Positions 15,899 through 23,947 of a stretch of DNA of 28,664 nt are shown piece after piece (the first letter of the stretch is position 1; each line of letters opens with the position of its first letter). The position numbers and the translations under genes were made by a program. The DNA comes from Bacteroidetes bacterium UBA4414 (GTDB taxonomy: Bacteria > Bacteroidota > Bacteroidia > Chitinophagales > Chitinophagaceae). The notes below the pieces were generated by a model. That model was not told the origin of the DNA, ran no database searches, and worked only from the letters and a program-made list of their open reading frames with translations. The stretch is from the NCBI GenBank assembly GCA_002389765.1, contig DGQM01000002.1:15234-43897 (forward strand), in the 5' to 3' direction.

Positions 15899-16288
15899 CT
15901 ACTTCATATTATACGTCTGCCTGTCTTTTTTAAAGTACACCGCATAATACACACCCAACACCAGCAAACCACTCCCAAACAAACCCGCGGCAAACGGACG
16001 CAAATCCATATCATTAAACTCCCCTATCATCCAAGTACTGTTAGCCAATATCCAAAAGCAAACGGCTATATTATGGTACGCCTCTGCTTTTACCTTTCTC
16101 GATTTCCATAGCAGGTAAAAAGCCACACTTACCGTAGGGAATATCATAATCACCCCACCTGTCTTCCATTCCATTGCCCAGCAAAAGTCTTTTATCAGCC
16201 ACAGTAGTATATGGGCATTCTCTATCCATCGGAACGACGGAGATACGTGTATAGTGCGTTGGTGGCGTTTATGATTCGTTTGTGGCAT
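15899..16288 (-). CDS. Small membrane protein of unknown function
   Basis: A 129-residue protein with three probable membrane segments: about 26-42 (ILLWLIKDFCWAMEWKTGG region), 44-60 (VIMIFPTVSVAFYLLW) and a C-terminal pair around 74-115 (IAVCFWILANSTWMIG, GLFGSGLLVLGVYYAVYF), ending in a basic tail. The N-terminus is rich in His and basic residues. I recognise no named domain. It is the intact counterpart of the broken copy at 13412-13573, and the two flank the T9SS type B gene in the same orientation. Its stop codon is immediately adjacent to the T9SS gene stop codon. Conservation of the C-terminal half between the copies suggests that part is functionally constrained. Confidence 0.8.
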   Translation of the reverse strand: MPQTNHKRHQRTIHVSPSFRWIENAHILLWLIKDFCWAMEWKTGGVIMIFPTVSVAFYLLWKSRKVKAEAYHNIAVCFWILANSTWMIGEFNDMDLRPFAAGLFGSGLLVLGVYYAVYFKKDRQTYNMK

Positions 16289-16392
16289 ATTGCAAGTTTA
16301 TTATCTAATCATCAAACTACTATAAACTTAATACACATTTAATTATTATGCATGTTTATATATTTTCATTTCACTATATCCAGTATAGGACG

Positions 16393-16400
16393 TACCTTTG
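16393..16400 (+). promoter_or_regulatory. -7 element of the gap promoter
   Basis: TACCTTTG, followed by CACCCGAA, matches the Bacteroidota TAnnTTTG consensus. A weak -33 match (TTTC, 16369-16372) lies 20 bases upstream. The start site near 16406 gives a leader of about 37 bases. It is the same octamer as in front of miaB. Confidence 0.6.
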
Positions 16401-16442
16401 CACCCGAATTTTAATTAATCTGTTTATAAAACACTCCATAAA

Positions 16443-17456
16443 ATGAGTAAAGTAAAAGTTGCCATCAATGGTTTTGGCCGTATCGGCCGCCTGGCTTTCC
16501 GCCAGATCTACAACATGGAAGGTATCGATGTAGTAGCTATCAACGATCTGACACAGCCAAACGTGCTGGCTCACCTGCTGAAGTATGATACTGCACAAGG
16601 CCGTTTTGATGTTGAAGTAAAACACACAGACGATGCTATCGTTGTGAATGGCAACACTATCAAAATCTACGCTCAGAAAGATCCTGCACAAATTCCTTGG
16701 GGTCAGCACGATGTTGACGTTGTTCTGGAATGTACTGGTTTCTTCACAGACGCTGATAAAGCAAAAGCACACATCACTGCAGGCGCTAAGCGTGTAGTTA
16801 TCTCTGCACCTGCAACAGGCGAACTGAAAACTGTAGTTTACAACGTAAACCACAACATACTTGACGGTAGCGAAACTGTTATCAGCTGCGCTTCTTGTAC
16901 TACAAACTGTCTGGCGCCAATGGCAAAAGTTATGAACGACCAATACGGCATCGTAACGGGTATCATGACTACCATCCACGCTTACACAAACGACCAGAAC
17001 ACACTGGATGCTCCACATCCAAAAGGTGACCTGCGCCGTGCTCGTGCTGCTGCTTCTAACATCGTACCTAACTCTACAGGTGCTGCTAAGGCTATAGGCC
17101 TGGTACTGCCTGAACTGAAAGGCAAACTGGATGGTAGCGCACAACGTGTTCCTACAATCACTGGTTCTTTGACTGAACTGGTTTCTGTACTGAGCAAAAA
17201 AGTAACTGCTGAAGAAATCAATGCAGCTATGAAAGCAGCATCAAACGAAAGCTTCGGTTACACAGAAGATGAAATCGTATCTAGTGATATCATCGGTACA
17301 TCTTTCGGTTCTCTGTTCGATGCTACACAGACTAAAGTAATGACTGTGGGCGATCAGCAACTGGTTAAAACTGTTAGCTGGTACGATAACGAAATGAGCT
17401 ATGTTTCTCAACTGGTTCGTACTGTTAAGTACTTCGCTGGTCTGATTTCTAAATAA
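16443..17456 (+). CDS. gap: Type I glyceraldehyde-3-phosphate dehydrogenase
   Basis: A 337-residue GAPDH that converts glyceraldehyde 3-phosphate, NAD+ and phosphate to 1,3-bisphosphoglycerate in glycolysis and gluconeogenesis. The Rossmann motif INGFGRIGR (8-16) and the acidic residue of VVAINDL (Asp35), favouring NAD, are present. The catalytic cysteine is Cys152 in SCASCTTNC. HAYTNDQ, RRARAAASNIVP and the C-terminal SWYDNEMSYVSQ are all canonical. Codon use is strongly biased, as expected for a highly expressed enzyme. Its product is the substrate of pgk, which starts 66 bases downstream but behind an intrinsic terminator, so the two are a partly uncoupled unit. Confidence 0.97.
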   Translation: MSKVKVAINGFGRIGRLAFRQIYNMEGIDVVAINDLTQPNVLAHLLKYDTAQGRFDVEVKHTDDAIVVNGNTIKIYAQKDPAQIPWGQHDVDVVLECTGFFTDADKAKAHITAGAKRVVISAPATGELKTVVYNVNHNILDGSETVISCASCTTNCLAPMAKVMNDQYGIVTGIMTTIHAYTNDQNTLDAPHPKGDLRRARAAASNIVPNSTGAAKAIGLVLPELKGKLDGSAQRVPTITGSLTELVSVLSKKVTAEEINAAMKAASNESFGYTEDEIVSSDIIGTSFGSLFDATQTKVMTVGDQQLVKTVSWYDNEMSYVSQLVRTVKYFAGLISK

Positions 17457-17470
17457 TCTAACTAACAATA

Positions 17471-17508
17471 AGAAACGCTGTCCTCTATGGGCGGCGTTTC
17501 TCTTTTTT
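17471..17508 (+). terminator. Rho-independent terminator/attenuator between gap and pgk
   Basis: AGAAACGC (17471-17478) pairs perfectly with GCGTTTCT (17494-17501), with one or two further inner pairs, followed by CTTTTTT. It lies 14 bases before the pgk ATG. Both genes face the same way, so it may allow partial read-through. Confidence 0.8.
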
Positions 17509-17522
17509 AAAACAGGTTTACA

Positions 17523-18734
17523 ATGAGCACATTCAACAATCATAATTTTGCAGGACAGAAAGCCCTGATACGTGTCGACTTCAACGTACCTATCAAAGAC
17601 GGTAGCATTACAGACGATACGCGCATACGTGCAGCCCTGCCTACTATCAAAAAAGTATTGGCAGATGGTGGTGCTGTCGTGCTGATGAGCCACTGGGGCC
17701 GTCCGCTGAAGGATATTGAAAAGAAGCCACACCTTACACTGGCTGATTTTACACTGAAGCCTGTTGCTGCACACCTGGCTAAACTGCTGGGCACAGACGT
17801 ACAGTTTGCAGAAGACTGCATTGGCGAAGACGCTGCTGCTAAAGCGGCTGCATTGCAAGCAGGACAGGTATTGCTGTTGGAAAACCTGCGCTACTACAAG
17901 CAGGAAGAAAAAGGCGATAAGGAATTTGCAGAGAAACTGGCTACCTATGGCGATGTGTATGTAAACGATGCATTCGGTACAGCTCATCGCGCGCACGCTT
18001 CTACTGCTGTGATAGCTGATAGCTTTGCTGCTGGTAAGAAAATGTTTGGCCTGCTAATGGAGGGCGAAGTAGCTGCTGCTGAGAAAGTAATGAACGAAGC
18101 ACAGAAACCTTTCGTTGCCATCATTGGTGGTGCTAAAGTATCTGATAAAATCATGATCATCGAAAACCTGCTGGAGAAAGCTACAGACATCATCATTGGT
18201 GGTGGTATGGCATATACTTTCTTCAAAGCTATGGGCGGACAGATAGGCAACTCACTGTGCGAAGACGACCGTCTGGATACAGCGAAAGCACTACTAGCTA
18301 AAGCAGAGGCTAAAGGCGTATGCATACACCTGCCGCAGGATAGCATATTTGCAGACAAATTTGCTGCAGATGCACAGACATCATCCGGTGTAAATACAGA
18401 AATACCTGATGGCTGGATGGGACTGGATATAGGACAGATGGCTTGCGAGACTTTCAGCAAAGTAATACGCGAAAGCAAAACCATCTTGTGGAATGGCCCT
18501 ATGGGTGTGTTTGAAATGGAAAAATTCCAGCATGGTACTAAGACAATAGCTGATGCTGTAGCTGCTGCAACTGCCAATGGTGCATTCAGTCTTGTAGGTG
18601 GTGGTGATAGCGTTGCTGCGGTAAACAAATTCAACTATGCCGATAAAGTAAGTTATGTATCTACAGGTGGCGGTGCCATGCTCGAATTCTTTGAAGGAAA
18701 GCAACTGCCTGGTATAGCTGCTATTAAGAACTAA
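17523..18734 (+). CDS. pgk: Phosphoglycerate kinase
   Basis: A 403-residue PGK that transfers the acyl phosphate of 1,3-bisphosphoglycerate to ADP, giving 3-phosphoglycerate and ATP. Visible features are RVDFNVPIKDGSITDDTRI near residues 17-36 (substrate-binding), VVLMSHWGRP, LLLENLRYYKQEE, VNDAFGTAHRAHAST, the hinge and nucleotide domain with FVAIIGGAKVSDKI, IIGGGMAYTF, WNGPMGVFE, and the C-terminal glycine-rich GGGDSVAAV and STGGGAMLEF. Length is normal. The start codon sits 14 bases after the T tract of the gap terminator. The gene ends in a strong terminator, beyond which base composition changes to the AT-rich KAP gene. Confidence 0.97.
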   Translation: MSTFNNHNFAGQKALIRVDFNVPIKDGSITDDTRIRAALPTIKKVLADGGAVVLMSHWGRPLKDIEKKPHLTLADFTLKPVAAHLAKLLGTDVQFAEDCIGEDAAAKAAALQAGQVLLLENLRYYKQEEKGDKEFAEKLATYGDVYVNDAFGTAHRAHASTAVIADSFAAGKKMFGLLMEGEVAAAEKVMNEAQKPFVAIIGGAKVSDKIMIIENLLEKATDIIIGGGMAYTFFKAMGGQIGNSLCEDDRLDTAKALLAKAEAKGVCIHLPQDSIFADKFAADAQTSSGVNTEIPDGWMGLDIGQMACETFSKVIRESKTILWNGPMGVFEMEKFQHGTKTIADAVAAATANGAFSLVGGGDSVAAVNKFNYADKVSYVSTGGGAMLEFFEGKQLPGIAAIKN

Positions 18735-18756
18735 TCTTTATTTAAGATGGATATTG

Positions 18757-18783
18757 AAAGCCCGCCGATTGGCGGGCTTTTTT
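18757..18783 (+). terminator. Rho-independent terminator of pgk
   Basis: AAAGCCCGCC (18757-18766) pairs perfectly with GGCGGGCTTT (18771-18780) around a four-base GATT loop, continuing in T residues. It is the strongest GC-rich hairpin in the window and ends 30 bases before the KAP gene start. Confidence 0.93.
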
Positions 18784-18812
18784 ATTATTTTAGTAATGCT
18801 AAAAATACTACC

Positions 18813-20264
18813 ATGACTGATATTAATGAAGAACTTTTCAACCAGCCTAATACCGAATTTTCTGAACACCTTAATATACCATACAATGAAAGAATAATCT
18901 TTTCTGCAAGATTCGGAATGGGTAAAACAACTTTCTTAAAATGGTATTTCGAACAGTCTATAGTAAAAGAAAAATACAATACAATTCACCTATTCCCTGT
19001 AAACTATTCTGTTGCGACAAACGAAGATATCTTCAAGTACATTAAGTATGATGTAATAGTTGAATTACTTAGAAATGGTTATGAAGTTAAAGAAGATGAT
19101 GTAAAACTTTCAAAAGTCTTTAAACAATTCTTTAAAAAGAATTATGAAAAAATAGCAGCTTCTATTATACACATGATTCCATTATTAGGCAAGGAAGTAA
19201 TAGATAGTTATGATAGAATAAGACCATTAATAGACACTTTCTTCGACATTCAAGAAAAAATCAAACTTGAAAACAATGAAGGCGATAGACTAATAACTTA
19301 TTTAGAGACCCTCGAAAACAGTGAAGGGAATATATTCGAGGATGATTTTATCACTAAAATAATAGAGGCTGTTTTAAGTCGTGCTAAGGACAAAAACACT
19401 AACGATGAAAAAGAAAATATACTAATCATCGATGACCTTGACAGAATAGACCCAGAACATATATTCAGACTATTAAACATTTTTGCCGCTCACTTCGATA
19501 GGTCTAACAATACCAAAAACAAATTCGGTTTCGATAAAGTGATTTTTGTTTGTGACATTAATAACATCAGGGAAATATTCCGACATAAATATGGATTGAA
19601 TGTTGATTTCAATGGGTACATTGATAAATTTTTTAGCAATCAAATATTCCATTTTAAACATGTCGAATATTATAAAGAGTTCGCAGAGTCAATTTTGATG
19701 AATGCAAAAATTAATGTTGGACCAAATAATGTTCCACTGTATGATCTTAATTTCTCACAAACAATTAGGACGTATCTTGACATCTTCATTTCTAATATTG
19801 CTTTTGACTTAAGAAATGTAATTAAATGGGGAGATTATTCACTACAGTATAAATCATTCAAATTAAACAATCACTCAATACTACTGTACGAGTATGATTG
19901 TGTATTGGTATTGAAGTTTTTAAGTGAGATTTTTGGAGATAAGAATAAACTAATAGAATTCATTTCAAGTTTAGAGGACAAAAAAATATTTATAGGGAAC
20001 GATATAGAACATGAAAGAAATCTAATCTGTGGAGATCTTGTAAGATTATTAGATTTCAGTAATAAATCATTGAGGCACAATAACACTATTGATTATATAA
20101 TAAATGGAGAAAACCTAAACTTTCAATATACCTCAGGCCGTTCACCCTATTTAAATAAAATAATCAACTATAAAGACAATTCAATTCAGAATATGACTGA
20201 TAAAGATTTTCTTCTACTATTAAATCGTGCAGTAAGGGTATTAGATGAAAACCACTTTTTTTAA
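18813..20264 (+). CDS. KAP-type P-loop NTPase, solitary
   Basis: A 483-residue STAND/KAP-like P-loop NTPase. The Walker A is ARFGMGKTT (32-40), with Ala where the consensus has the first Gly. Walker B is ILIIDDLDRID (203-213), with the DDLDR signature of the KAP family. VIFVCDINNIREIF (about 243-256) follows as the next core strand, and NGYIDKFFSNQIFHF resembles the KAP sensor segment. No clear membrane helix interrupts the domain; the C-terminal 200 residues are helical and unassigned. I start at ATG 18813, because an in-frame upstream ATG at 18747 would translate through the pgk terminator. Hand counts of three 60-base lines give 27-35% GC against 50% in one pgk line, suggesting horizontal acquisition. 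KAP NTPases occur in some anti-phage systems, but no partner gene is visible; the role is inferred only. Confidence 0.85.
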   Translation: MTDINEELFNQPNTEFSEHLNIPYNERIIFSARFGMGKTTFLKWYFEQSIVKEKYNTIHLFPVNYSVATNEDIFKYIKYDVIVELLRNGYEVKEDDVKLSKVFKQFFKKNYEKIAASIIHMIPLLGKEVIDSYDRIRPLIDTFFDIQEKIKLENNEGDRLITYLETLENSEGNIFEDDFITKIIEAVLSRAKDKNTNDEKENILIIDDLDRIDPEHIFRLLNIFAAHFDRSNNTKNKFGFDKVIFVCDINNIREIFRHKYGLNVDFNGYIDKFFSNQIFHFKHVEYYKEFAESILMNAKINVGPNNVPLYDLNFSQTIRTYLDIFISNIAFDLRNVIKWGDYSLQYKSFKLNNHSILLYEYDCVLVLKFLSEIFGDKNKLIEFISSLEDKKIFIGNDIEHERNLICGDLVRLLDFSNKSLRHNNTIDYIINGENLNFQYTSGRSPYLNKIINYKDNSIQNMTDKDFLLLLNRAVRVLDENHFF

Positions 20265-20311
20265 TTTTACCCTATCTTAGATATTCATATTGTACACCTT
20301 AAGTAACGACT

Positions 20312-20890
20312 ATGAATAGTATCTCCCTCAAAAAATGGACGCTCTCCACGTTTCTTGGTTGGTTGTTGAGTGTTGTGTTTATACTCATCCTCTCCGGCAT
20401 ATTCGATGGGCTGGGTATAGAAGGGTATCAGTTCTACTTGGGCATCAGTGTGGGGATGGGTGTTGGGCTTACACAATGGCTCAGGCTAAAGAAATATAGC
20501 AGCATTGGCATCAAATGGGTATGGTACACTGCATTAGGCGCAGGCCTCCCCTTCCTCATTTTCGACTTACTGAAGATATACGGTCACATAAATTTCGGCG
20601 ACCGCTATTTGCTATACAGCGTGAGTGTTGCCGGGCTATCTGTCGGCATTACGCAATACCTCTTGCTGAAGCCGTATTCATCCAAAGCAATTAACTGGAT
20701 ACCTCTTAGCCTCATTGGCTGGGTATGTGCAGCACTTACTGTTCTTGCATTAGACTATACCAAACTTATATCTTCTTCTCCCATGATAGGGCTCGTGTTG
20801 AATCTATCGCTTATACTGGGTGGTGGTGCTGTGTTAGGGCTTATAACAGGTAGTTTCATAGCAAAAACTACATTTGTAAAGAACCCATAA
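20312..20890 (+). CDS. Polytopic membrane protein with internal duplication
   Basis: A 192-residue membrane protein with about six hydrophobic segments and almost no soluble part. Two halves repeat each other: VGLTQWLRLKKYSSIGIKWV in the first and VGITQYLLLKPYSSKAINWI in the second. Each is a helix followed by a Lys-Tyr-Ser-Ser turn and the beginning of another helix. This suggests an inverted or parallel tandem repeat of three-helix units, as in small transporters or integral scaffolds. I recognise no named family. It begins 47 bases after the KAP stop codon and ends nine bases before the TfoX-like gene. Base composition is back to that of the core genes, so it is not obviously part of the AT-rich insertion. 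Confidence 0.8.
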   Translation: MNSISLKKWTLSTFLGWLLSVVFILILSGIFDGLGIEGYQFYLGISVGMGVGLTQWLRLKKYSSIGIKWVWYTALGAGLPFLIFDLLKIYGHINFGDRYLLYSVSVAGLSVGITQYLLLKPYSSKAINWIPLSLIGWVCAALTVLALDYTKLISSSPMIGLVLNLSLILGGGAVLGLITGSFIAKTTFVKNP

Positions 20891-20899
20891 AATTATAGT

Positions 20900-21244
20900 A
20901 TGCCTGTAAATGAAGCCGTAGCCAATCGCATCCGCGAAGCATTAACACACATAGAACAACTGGAAGAAAAAACCATGTTTAGCGGCATGTGCTTTATGGT
21001 CAATGACAAGATGTGCATCTGCGTAAACGACAAAGAAATCCTCTGCCGTATAGACCCTGATGTATATGAAGCATCACTTGAAAAGCCCGGCGTACGTCCT
21101 ATGGATATGAAGGGCAAACCAATGAAAGGCTATGTGTACGTAGACTTCGACAACATCAAAAAGAAATCGGACTTGCAATATTGGATAAACCTCTGCCTCG
21201 ACTTTAACAGCAGGGCAAAATCGAGCAAGAAAAAGAAGCAATAA
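20900..21244 (+). CDS. TfoX/Sxy N-terminal-domain family protein
   Basis: A 114-residue protein matching the TfoX N-terminal domain. An N-terminal helix is followed by KTMFSGMCFMVNDKMCICVN, which resembles the family's (R/K)-M-F-G-G-x-x-F start, then EILCRIDPDVYEASLEKPGV, MKGKPMKGYVYVD and a closing helix (DLQYWINLCLDF). In Gammaproteobacteria, TfoX/Sxy activates competence genes, but stand-alone N-terminal-domain proteins are widespread in other phyla and their role there is unknown. The last residues are a lysine-rich tail (KSSKKKKQ). No C-terminal TfoX domain is present. The gene is nine bases after the membrane protein and probably co-transcribed with it. Confidence 0.82.
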   Translation: MPVNEAVANRIREALTHIEQLEEKTMFSGMCFMVNDKMCICVNDKEILCRIDPDVYEASLEKPGVRPMDMKGKPMKGYVYVDFDNIKKKSDLQYWINLCLDFNSRAKSSKKKKQ

Positions 21245-21309
21245 ACTTTATACATACATCACAGATACCAATACTGCCGCATATCACTATCGCCTAACTT
21301 GCATGTACT

Positions 21310-21660
21310 ATGAACACGAGACTGATAACAATAGCCGTATTTGCAGTGGCCTTCCACGCGCAGCTATTGAAGGGAAGACTGGAGGCCGATGGCATTGAAT
21401 GTTATATACAGGATGAACATACCGTACAGGTAAACCCTGCACTCTCCAATGCACTCGGAGGCATCAAACTACAGGTAAAGGAAGAAGACGTACCACTGGC
21501 AGTAAACCTGCTGCGCTATTCAGGCTACCGCACTGTTTTTGATACACCCAAAGAGCCTGAACAGAAAGAAGCACACATACTTATCCGCTTTGCTAAGTTT
21601 CTGGCGGCAGCAGCGGCAGTCTTAGGATGGCTGTATTTTGTAGAGTTTGTTGGCAAGTAG
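21310..21660 (+). CDS. DUF2007-like protein with C-terminal membrane anchor
   Basis: A 116-residue protein. Residues 1-75 have the pattern of the DUF2007 (putative signal-transducing, PII-like fold) family: an initial strand, AFHAQLLKGRLEADGIECYI with the conserved idea of choosing a short or long isoform, NALGGIKLQVKEEDVPLAVNLL, and a final strand. A hydrophobic segment near the end (about 95-113, FLAAAAAVLGWLYFVEFV) likely anchors it in the membrane. Members are small proteins of unknown function common in Bacteroidota. TAACTTGC at 21295-21302, close to a -7 element, sits just upstream, so it may have its own promoter. It precedes the DUF72 gene by 31 bases. Confidence 0.75.
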   Translation: MNTRLITIAVFAVAFHAQLLKGRLEADGIECYIQDEHTVQVNPALSNALGGIKLQVKEEDVPLAVNLLRYSGYRTVFDTPKEPEQKEAHILIRFAKFLAAAAAVLGWLYFVEFVGK

Positions 21661-21691
21661 TTTTTAAACCTGCTTGCATTAACTTCACCTC

Positions 21692-22588
21692 ATGGAATTT
21701 GGCAGAGTAGCTGAACAGGAACTAGACAGCATCAACTTTACACTACCACCTGATCCTTCGGCAACTACGGAAGTATTGAAGTCAGGCAAGGGCAATACAC
21801 AATTCTGGATAGGCTGTGCCAAATGGGGGCGCAAAGATTGGGTAGGCAAGCTATACCCACCCGGCACTAAAGACAAAGATTTTCTAGAGCATTACGCACG
21901 TCTCTTCAATTGCATAGAGATGAATGCCACCTTTTACAAATCTCCCTCTCCTGCCGATGTATTGCGTTGGAAAAGCAAAGTACCCAAAGGCTTTAAATTC
22001 TTCCCCAAGTTTCCGCAAACCATCACCCACCTGAAACGCTTGAAAAATACAGGTGTGGAAACAGGAGCATTTCTGGAAGCCATTACCGAATTTGGCGATA
22101 GCCTCGGCCCTATCTTCCTGATGCCGCATCCGCAAATGGGTGTTACGTATTTTGATACTATCAAGGCTTTTATAGATGATTTTCCGCAAGATGTGCCTTT
22201 GTTTCTGGAACTGAGGCATGATGATGTGTACACATCGGGCTACGACAAAGACATATTTAACTACCTGAAGGCCAATAATCGTGGCACCATCATAACAGAT
22301 GCTGCTGGCAAGCGCGCCTATGTACATATGCACCTGAGCACACCCGAATGTTTTATCCGTTTTGTGGGCAATTCATTGCATCAAAGCGACTATACAAGGA
22401 TAGATGACTGGGTGCAGCGCATCAAAGTATGGATGGAACAGGGACTTGAAAAATGCTACTTCTTTATGCACCAGCACGAAGAGCTGCACAGCCCCGAGCT
22501 TATCAAATACCTGATAGAGCAATTGAATAAACACTGCGGCACTACCCTTACTCCGCCACGCCTGTATAGCGAGGGTACATTATTCTAA
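21692..22588 (+). CDS. DUF72 family protein (YecE-like)
   Basis: A 298-residue DUF72 protein with a TIM-barrel-type fold. Hallmarks are FWIGCAKWGRKDWVGKLYPP at the N-terminus, HYARLFNCIEMNATFYKSPS, VPKGFKFFPKFPQTITHLKR, GPIFLMPHPQMG, PLFLELRHDDVYTSGY and the aromatic C-terminal stretch around YFFMHQHEELHSPEL. No biochemical activity is firmly assigned to the family; a role in nucleic acid or sugar metabolism has been suggested from its fold. It follows the DUF2007-like gene on the same strand and ends 115 bases before the sucC ATG. The first 30 residues are a polar extension ahead of the core domain. Confidence 0.9.
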   Translation: MEFGRVAEQELDSINFTLPPDPSATTEVLKSGKGNTQFWIGCAKWGRKDWVGKLYPPGTKDKDFLEHYARLFNCIEMNATFYKSPSPADVLRWKSKVPKGFKFFPKFPQTITHLKRLKNTGVETGAFLEAITEFGDSLGPIFLMPHPQMGVTYFDTIKAFIDDFPQDVPLFLELRHDDVYTSGYDKDIFNYLKANNRGTIITDAAGKRAYVHMHLSTPECFIRFVGNSLHQSDYTRIDDWVQRIKVWMEQGLEKCYFFMHQHEELHSPELIKYLIEQLNKHCGTTLTPPRLYSEGTLF

Positions 22589-22644
22589 TTTTTCATATAT
22601 CTACATCTTTTACACATATCTATATAAATTGACCAAATTCGAGG

Positions 22645-22675
22645 TTGAGTTATTAAGCAATTAAGATTATCTTCG
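22645..22675 (+). promoter_or_regulatory. Probable sucC promoter
   Basis: TTG (22645-22647) is followed after 20 bases by TATCTTCG (22668-22675), a seven-of-eight fit to TAnnTTTG. Predicted start near 22682 and leader of about 22 bases to the ATG at 22704. Confidence 0.5.
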
Positions 22676-22703
22676 CCCCGTATTTTAAAAATCGTTTGCA
22701 GTC

Positions 22704-23918
22704 ATGAATTTGCATGAATATCAAGCCAAAGAATTATTGAAGCGTTACAACGTGCCTACACAAAATGGTGTAGCTGTAGAAACTGTTGACGACGCAGTAA
22801 AAGCATACAATCAGATATCTACAGAATCAGGTACTAAGTTTGCCGTAGTAAAAGCGCAGATTCATGCCGGTGGCCGTGGTAAGGGTACTATGATGGAAGT
22901 GCCTGAGCAAAACGGTGTAAAAGTTATCAAAAGCGCAGAAGATGTTGCTACGGTAGCTAAAAACATACTGGGCAATACACTGGTTACCATCCAGACAGGC
23001 CCTGCAGGTAAGAAAGTAAACAAGATTCTGATAGCGCAGGACATGTATTATGATGGTCCTAGCGAGCGTAAAGAGTTTTACATTTCTATCCTGTTAGATC
23101 GTACTAAGAAACAAAACGTAATCATGTACAGTACCGAAGGCGGTATGGACATTGAAGAAGTAGCACACAACACACCTGAATTAATACACAAAGAGTGGGT
23201 TGCACCAAACATGCCACTGCAAGGCTTTCAGGCTCGTAAAATAGCTTTCAACCTTGGTCTTAGCGGTGAAGCACACAAAAACATGGTGAAGTTTGTAACT
23301 AACCTGTACAATGCATATGTAGGTCTTGACTGCGCAATGTTGGAAATTAACCCACTGTTCAAATCTGCTGATGACAAAATATTTGCAGTAGACTGCAAAA
23401 TGAGCCTGGATGACAACGCACTGATGCGTCATGCAGACATAGCAGACATGCGCGATAAGAGCGAAGAAGATCCTACGGAAGTAGAAGCTGGCGAATTTAA
23501 CCTGAACTACGTAAAACTGGACGGTAACGTAGGTTGTATGGTAAACGGTGCAGGTCTTGCAATGGCTACTATGGATATGATTAAGTTGGCTGGTGGCGAA
23601 CCTGCTAACTTCCTGGACGTAGGTGGTACTGCAAATGCACAGACTGTAGAAGCAGGTTTCCGCATCATCATGAAAGATCCTAATGTTAAGGCTATCCTTA
23701 TCAACATCTTTGGTGGTATCGTTCGTTGCGACAGGGTTGCAGCTGGTGTTATCGAAGCTTACAAAAATCTGGGCAATATCAATATTCCAATCATAGTTCG
23801 CCTGCAAGGTACAAACGCAGAAATAGCGAAGGAACTGATAGAAAACAGTGGCTTAAAAGTTCAGTCTGCTATCCTACTGAGCGAAGCTGCAGCACTGGTT
23901 CAGCAAGCGCTTAACTAA
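22704..23918 (+). CDS. sucC: Succinate-CoA ligase (ADP-forming) subunit beta
   Basis: A 404-residue beta subunit of succinyl-CoA synthetase, which couples succinyl-CoA hydrolysis to ADP or GDP phosphorylation in the TCA cycle. The start MNLHEYQAKELLKRYNVPTQ is the family signature. An ATP-grasp domain follows (VVKAQIHAGGRGKGTM, ILLDRTKKQNVIMYS, EINPLFKSADD, AVDCKMSLDDNALMR). The C-terminal ligase domain has GCMVNGAGLAMATMDMIKLA, ANFLDVGGTANAQTVEAGF, ILINIFGGIVRCD and IIVRLQGTNAEIAKELIENS, which supplies residues near the phosphohistidine of the alpha subunit. The alpha subunit sucD is not adjacent, so the two are encoded apart here. A terminator follows directly. Confidence 0.96.
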   Translation: MNLHEYQAKELLKRYNVPTQNGVAVETVDDAVKAYNQISTESGTKFAVVKAQIHAGGRGKGTMMEVPEQNGVKVIKSAEDVATVAKNILGNTLVTIQTGPAGKKVNKILIAQDMYYDGPSERKEFYISILLDRTKKQNVIMYSTEGGMDIEEVAHNTPELIHKEWVAPNMPLQGFQARKIAFNLGLSGEAHKNMVKFVTNLYNAYVGLDCAMLEINPLFKSADDKIFAVDCKMSLDDNALMRHADIADMRDKSEEDPTEVEAGEFNLNYVKLDGNVGCMVNGAGLAMATMDMIKLAGGEPANFLDVGGTANAQTVEAGFRIIMKDPNVKAILINIFGGIVRCDRVAAGVIEAYKNLGNINIPIIVRLQGTNAEIAKELIENSGLKVQSAILLSEAAALVQQALN

Positions 23919-23947
23919 TACTATTAGCAAATAAATATCAATACCTG

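Noticed and set aside
18747..18812. An in-frame upstream ATG that would lengthen the KAP NTPase by 22 residues
   Set aside because: It would translate straight through the strong pgk terminator hairpin (18757-18780); the ATG at 18813 begins after it.
18813..21244. KAP NTPase plus following genes as a Qat-like or other multi-gene defence system
   Set aside because: No QueC-like, TatD-like or nuclease partner is present; the next genes are a membrane protein with core-like composition and a common TfoX-like protein.
23181..23807. Long open frame antisense to sucC, and similar ones antisense to gap, pgk, miaB and the M16 genes
   Set aside because: They lie wholly opposite strongly supported genes with biased codon use, are rich in Cys, His and Phe, and show no recognisable domain; they are shadow frames.
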